A DNA stretch of 9,768 bases from JAFHCF01 sp048497495. Lineage in GTDB: Bacteria; Pseudomonadota; Alphaproteobacteria; Rhizobiales; Ancalomicrobiaceae. Shown here one piece after another: positions 6,751 through 9,768 of the stretch. The notes beneath the pieces are model-generated. The model had not been told where the DNA came from. It saw nothing but the letters and a program-made list of their open reading frames with translations, and did no database searches. Positions within the stretch are counted from its first letter, which is position 1. Each line of letters starts with the position of its first letter. Position numbers and translations under genes: made by a program. The stretch is taken from contig JAFHCF010000125.1 in assembly GCA_048497495.1 (NCBI GenBank), positions 1-9,768 on the forward strand, read 5' to 3'.

Positions 6751-8043
6751 ATGAGCGAAAAGTCCGCCACTCTCACTGTCGGCGAAAAGTCGATGACCTT
6801 GCCGGTTCGGTCCGGCTCCATCGGTCCCGACGTCATCGACATCACCAAGCTCTACGGGGCGACACACTGTTTCACCTACGATCCGGGGTTCACCTCGACC
6901 GGTTCGTGCGAATCGAAGATCACCTATATCGACGGTGACGAAGGCGTGCTGCTGCATCGCGGCTACCCGATCGATCAGCTCGCCGACAGCGGCTCGTTCC
7001 TCGAGACCTGCTATCTGCTGCTCTACGGCGAACTGCCGACCCGCTCCCAGTTCGACGACTTCCAGGGCCGTGTCTACCATCACACGATGGTGCACGAGCA
7101 GATGCTGAAGTTCTTCTCCGGCTACCGCCGCGACGCCCATCCGATGGCCGTCATGGTCGGCACCGTCGGCGCGCTCGCCGCCTTCTATCACGACAGCTTG
7201 GACATCACCGACCCGCATCAGCGCATGGTCGCGTCGATCCGCATGATCTCCAAGATGCCGACCATTGCGGCGATGGCCTACAAGTACTCGATCGGCCAGC
7301 CCTTCGTGTACCCGGACAACAATCTCGACTACACGTCGAATTTCCTGAAGATGTGTTTCTCGATCCCGTGCGAGGAGTACAAGGTCAATCCGGTTCTGTC
7401 GCGCGCCCTGGACAAGATCTTCATCCTGCACGCCGACCACGAACAGAACGCCTCGACCTCGACGGTGCGTCTGGCCGGTTCCTCCGGCGCCAATCCCTTC
7501 GCCTGCATCGCCGCAGGCATCGCCTGCCTGTGGGGCCCGGCGCATGGCGGCGCCAACGAGGCGGCGCTGCAGATGTTGCAGGAGATCGGCTCGGTCGATC
7601 GCATCCCGCACTACATCGATCGCGCCAAGGACAAAAACGATCCGTTCCGTCTGATGGGCTTCGGTCACCGGGTCTACAAGAACTACGACCCGCGCGCCAA
7701 GATCATGCAACGGACCTGCCATGAGGTTCTCTCCGACCTCGGCATCAAGGACGATCCGTTGCTCGACGTGGCGATGGAACTCGAGCGCATCGCGCTGCAC
7801 GACGAGTATTTCATCGAGAAGAAGCTCTATCCGAACATCGACTTCTATTCGGGCATCACGCTGAAGGCGATGGGCTTCCCGACCTCGATGTTCACCGTGC
7901 TGTTCGCGCTCGCCCGCACCGTCGGCTGGATCGCCCAGTGGAAGGAAATGATCGAGGACCCGCATCAGAAGATCGGCCGTCCCCGTCAGCTCTACACCGG
8001 CGCGCCGAAGCGCGACTACGTGCCGCTGTCGCGTCGCCGCTGA
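6751..8043 (+). CDS. gltA: Citrate synthase (type II, Gram-negative form)
   Basis: GltA condenses acetyl-CoA with oxaloacetate to citrate, the entry step of the TCA cycle. The product has 430 residues, the usual length for the hexameric Gram-negative type. The N-terminal small domain (about 1-60) is characteristic of that type. The catalytic block runs from LHADHEQNASTSTVR (226-240) through WGPAHGGANEAAL (261-273) to GFGHRVYKNYDPRAK (303-317). By motif alignment His265 and His306 correspond to E. coli His264 and His305, and Asp364 in PNIDFYSG to Asp362. The substrate-binding His230 is also present. The C-terminus ends in the familiar RPRQLYTGAPKRDYVPL block. The ATG at 6751 gives the standard MSEKSATL start. 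Transcription is probably separate from gltX, given the 314-base gap. NADH inhibition is typical of the family but is not shown here. Confidence 0.98.
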   Translation: MSEKSATLTVGEKSMTLPVRSGSIGPDVIDITKLYGATHCFTYDPGFTSTGSCESKITYIDGDEGVLLHRGYPIDQLADSGSFLETCYLLLYGELPTRSQFDDFQGRVYHHTMVHEQMLKFFSGYRRDAHPMAVMVGTVGALAAFYHDSLDITDPHQRMVASIRMISKMPTIAAMAYKYSIGQPFVYPDNNLDYTSNFLKMCFSIPCEEYKVNPVLSRALDKIFILHADHEQNASTSTVRLAGSSGANPFACIAAGIACLWGPAHGGANEAALQMLQEIGSVDRIPHYIDRAKDKNDPFRLMGFGHRVYKNYDPRAKIMQRTCHEVLSDLGIKDDPLLDVAMELERIALHDEYFIEKKLYPNIDFYSGITLKAMGFPTSMFTVLFALARTVGWIAQWKEMIEDPHQKIGRPRQLYTGAPKRDYVPLSRRR

Positions 8044-8064
8044 GCGGCCCCACGAACGACCACG

Positions 8065-8096
8065 CGAAGGGCGCCTCGGGCGCCCTTCGTCGTTTC
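8065..8096 (+). terminator. gltA intrinsic terminator
   Basis: A perfect 11-base stem, CGAAGGGCGCC (8065-8075) and GGCGCCCTTCG (8079-8089), closes on a TCG loop and is followed by TCGTTTC (8090-8096). It begins 22 bases after the gltA stop. Stem quality and position make it the best terminator in the window, although the T-tract is short. The stem would also form in the reverse direction. Confidence 0.85.
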
Positions 8097-8142
8097 AGGG
8101 TCCCGCCCCGGCGATCGATGTCGCGAGTTCCTGTTCATACCG

Positions 8143-8172
8143 ACGGTCGGGGATGCCGACGCATCCGACCGT
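8143..8172. repeat. GC-rich hairpin between gltA and lpxB
   Basis: ACGGTCGG (8143-8150) pairs with CCGACCGT (8165-8172). After a GG bulge (8151-8152), ATGC (8153-8156) pairs with GCAT (8161-8164) around the loop CGAC. It lies between the gltA terminator and the AT-rich dyads. No T-run follows on either strand, so its role is open. It could be a backup terminator or an exonuclease-blocking stem. Confidence 0.55.
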
Positions 8173-8179
8173 TGAAGAC

Positions 8180-8222
8180 ATGCGAATTCCTCATAGGCAT
8201 CAGCGGCATGAGAAATTCGCAT
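8180..8222 (-). repeat. Large AT-rich dyad, 15-base arms
   Basis: The arms at 8180-8194 (ATGCGAATTCCTCAT) and 8208-8222 (ATGAGAAATTCGCAT) are complementary at 14 of 15 positions around a 13-base loop. The one mismatch (C8189 with A8213) becomes a G-U wobble on the minus strand, so the fully paired RNA is the one read from lpxB. No strong T-run follows. It may be part of the lpxB 3' end structure or a dispersed palindromic repeat. Confidence 0.7.
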
Positions 8223-8227
8223 ACGGA

Positions 8228-8260
8228 ATACCAAAGGTCATTTTCAATGCCCTTTGGTAT
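8228..8260 (-). terminator. Hairpin at the lpxB stop codon, probable lpxB terminator or 3' stabiliser
   Basis: ATACCAAAGG (8228-8237) and CCTTTGGTAT (8251-8260) are perfect 10-base complements. Inside them, after one T/C mismatch, CATT (8239-8242) pairs with AATG (8246-8249) around TTC. The outer arm touches the last base of the lpxB stop codon. In the minus direction the stem is followed by TTCCGT, so the uridine tract is weak. Position right after a stop between convergent genes suggests termination or 3' protection. Confidence 0.65.
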
Positions 8261-9456
8261 CAGTCCACTTCGAGGGCCGCGAGCACGGCGCGCGCCGCCA
8301 CCTCGCCGGGCGTGCCGTCGAGGTCGTCGCCCATCAGATGAGCCAGCCGATCGAAGGCCTCGAGCTGGCGCCGTCGCTCCGGCCCGTCCCGGGTCAGCGG
8401 CTCGAGCGCCTCGGCGAGCGCCTCCGGCGTCGATGCCTCGTCGATGAACTCGGGCATCGCCCGGTCGCCGACGATCAGATTGGGCAGCAACGCCGAGCGC
8501 ACTTTGACGATCGGACGGACCGGCGCGGGAATGTCGATCAGCCGCTTGATCAGCCGCCCCAACCGATCGAGCCGGTAGGCGGCGACGGTCGGGATGCCGG
8601 CGAGGGCCAACTCCAGCGTCACCGTGCCCGACGCCGCGAGCGCCAGATCGGCATCGCGGAAGGCCTCGAACTTCGCCGCCTCGCCCCGCACCAGCCGAGG
8701 CCGGATCGGCCAAGCGCGGGTGCGCGCCTCGATCTCGTCCCACAGGTGATCGACCGCCGGCAACACCACCTCGAGCGGGCCGACCCGAGCGCCGAGCAGC
8801 GCCACGGCGGCGCCGAAGGGCCGCAACAGCCGGGTGATCTCCGACCGGCGGCTCCCGGGGAGCACGAGGAGGCGCAGCGGCCGCTCGCCCGGCGGGGCGA
8901 GCCGGCGCGGGCCCTCGGGCCGGGCCCGCGCCGCCTTCTCGACGAAGGGATGGCCGACATAGGTCGTCGGTGGACCGCCGAGGACCCGATGCACCGCCGG
9001 CTCGAAGGGCAGGAGCGCCAGCAGCCGATCGGTGAAGGCGGCGATCTTGCGCGCCCGCCCCGGCCGCCAAGCCCATACCGTCGGCGACACGTAGAGGACG
9101 ATCGTCTGGTCGGGCCGGGCCTTCTTCACCCGCTTGGCGACCCGGTGGCAGAAGTCCGGACTGTCGATCAGCACCAGGACGTCCGGGGTGGCGGCGATCG
9201 CCGCTTCCGCCGTCTGACGGATGCGGCGCAGGATCAGCGGCAGGCGTTCCAACACCGGCCACAGGCCCATCACCGCGATGTCGGAGATCGGAAAGAGACT
9301 TTCGAGCCCCGCCTGCGCCATCGCCGGCCCGCCGACGCCCGAGACGGCGAGACGATCGCCGAGGCGGCCCCGGAGCGCCTCGATCAGCCGCGCCCCGAGC
9401 ACGTCGCCCGAAGGCTCGCCCGCCACCAGAAAGACCCGCGCCCGGCGATCGCTCAT
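8260..9456 (-). CDS. lpxB: Lipid-A-disaccharide synthase LpxB (GT19 family)
   Basis: LpxB joins UDP-2,3-diacylglucosamine and lipid X into the lipid A disaccharide at the cytoplasmic face of the inner membrane. The product has 398 residues, normal for the family. Recognisable GT19 blocks are VAGEPSGDVLGARLIEAL (11-28), ISDIAVMGLWPVL (58-69), DSPDFCHRVAKRVKK (98-112), YVSPTVWAWRPGRARK (122-137), YVGHPFVE (166-173), LVLPGSRRSEI (197-207), the sugar-nucleotide site AASGTVTLELALAGIPT (274-290) and LLPNLIVG (323-330). The ATG at 9454-9456 fits the usual MSDRRARVFLVAGE start. It overlaps the lpxI stop as ATGA and has the purine-rich GGGGAGGGGG (9461-9470) upstream, so translation is probably coupled to lpxI. 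An open frame further upstream to 9663 is an lpxI shadow. The stop TGA (8260-8262) touches a hairpin. Confidence 0.97.
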   Translation of the reverse strand: MSDRRARVFLVAGEPSGDVLGARLIEALRGRLGDRLAVSGVGGPAMAQAGLESLFPISDIAVMGLWPVLERLPLILRRIRQTAEAAIAATPDVLVLIDSPDFCHRVAKRVKKARPDQTIVLYVSPTVWAWRPGRARKIAAFTDRLLALLPFEPAVHRVLGGPPTTYVGHPFVEKAARARPEGPRRLAPPGERPLRLLVLPGSRRSEITRLLRPFGAAVALLGARVGPLEVVLPAVDHLWDEIEARTRAWPIRPRLVRGEAAKFEAFRDADLALAASGTVTLELALAGIPTVAAYRLDRLGRLIKRLIDIPAPVRPIVKVRSALLPNLIVGDRAMPEFIDEASTPEALAEALEPLTRDGPERRRQLEAFDRLAHLMGDDLDGTPGEVAARAVLAALEVD

Positions 9457-9768
9457 GCCGCCCCCTCCCCGAGGTCCGGCGCGAAGCCCCAGACGAAGAT
9501 CCCCGCCTCGGTGGCGAGGCGGCCGACCCCTTTCGCGTCGGCGACGAGCGTGCCACCGGCCTCCACCGCGATGCCGGCGAGGCCGGCATGGACGGCGCCG
9601 GTCACCGTCGCCGGGCCGATCGCCGGCATGTCGAGGCGCAGGTCCTGGGTGGGCTTGGGGCACTTGACCAGAACGCCGCGCGCCGCCCCCGGTGTCCGCG
9701 AGGCGGCATGGGTCGCCAGCATGGCGTCGGTGCCGTCGGCGCCCTCACGGGCGACGACCCGCCCCACC
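9453..9768 (-). CDS. lpxI: UDP-2,3-diacylglucosamine pyrophosphatase LpxI (DUF1009; N-terminal part beyond window)
   Basis: LpxI hydrolyses UDP-2,3-diacylglucosamine to lipid X and UMP. It does the job of LpxH in alphaproteobacteria and others. Only the C-terminal 104 or so residues are in the window; the full protein is usually about 270-290. The visible part shows the C-terminal LpxI blocks in order: DGTDAML, GVLVKCPKPTQDLRLDMPAIGP, AGLAGIAVEAGGTLV and a short C-terminal strand ending at TGA 9453-9455. The GTG near the window edge is internal, not a start. The 4-base ATGA overlap with lpxB and their consecutive reactions point to one operon, which in relatives also includes lpxA, fabZ and lpxD upstream (outside this window). 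Confidence 0.93.
   Translation of the reverse strand, partial: VGRVVAREGADGTDAMLATHAASRTPGAARGVLVKCPKPTQDLRLDMPAIGPATVTGAVHAGLAGIAVEAGGTLVADAKGVGRLATEAGIFVWGFAPDLGEGAA

Noticed and set aside
8127..8136. GTTCCTGTTC resembling a LexA box near the gltA/lpxB gap
   Set aside because: The GTTC repeats are only two bases apart, not seven, and no promoter is expected between convergent genes.
9457..9663. N-terminal extension of lpxB to 9663
   Set aside because: The added residues are an Arg/Gly-rich out-of-frame reading of lpxI; the family start is at 9456 with a good ribosome binding site.
1..9768. A previously undescribed multi-gene system
   Set aside because: Every substantial gene belongs to a known housekeeping family and the order matches the core arrangement of this bacterial group; I saw no unknown gene, integrase, phage, toxin-antitoxin or CRISPR signal.

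Overview
The window is a stretch of core chromosome from a GC-rich alphaproteobacterium, most likely of the order Hyphomicrobiales (Rhizobiales). The evidence is the very high GC content with G/C-ending codons, an alphaproteobacterial-type LexA of about 240 residues with direct-repeat GTTC-N7-GTTC operators, LpxI (not LpxH) next to lpxB, and a gene order (moeA, lexA, comEC, gltX, gltA, lpxB/lpxI) that I recognise from this group. No phage, IS, integrase, CRISPR, rRNA or tRNA signal is visible.

Layout from left to right. 1-826 (+) is the 3' part of moeA (molybdenum cofactor synthesis). 827-1146 is the lexA control region, with one exact and one near-exact LexA operator. 1147-1866 (+) is lexA, the SOS repressor. 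1860-4955 (-) is comEC, a polytopic membrane channel protein for DNA uptake, which meets lexA tail to tail with a 7-base overlap. 5012-6436 (+) is gltX (glutamyl-tRNA synthetase), divergent from comEC across a very short gap. 6437-6750 is the gltA leader and promoter region. 6751-8043 (+) is gltA (citrate synthase). 8044-8259 lies between convergent genes and is packed with four hairpins. 8260-9456 (-) is lpxB (lipid A disaccharide synthase). 9453-9768 (-) is the 3' end of lpxI, which overlaps lpxB by ATGA.

Most genes here are independent housekeeping units: cofactor synthesis, DNA-damage control, DNA uptake, translation and the TCA cycle. The exception is lpxI-lpxB, a translationally coupled pair. 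LpxI makes lipid X from UDP-2,3-diacylglucosamine, and LpxB joins lipid X to another UDP-2,3-diacylglucosamine to form the lipid A disaccharide.

I found no undescribed multi-gene system. The parts that ordinary annotation does not explain are two AT-rich dyads just past the lpxB stop, two long low-complexity insertions in the C-terminal part of ComEC, an inverted repeat in the gltA leader, and the compact divergent comEC/gltX start region.
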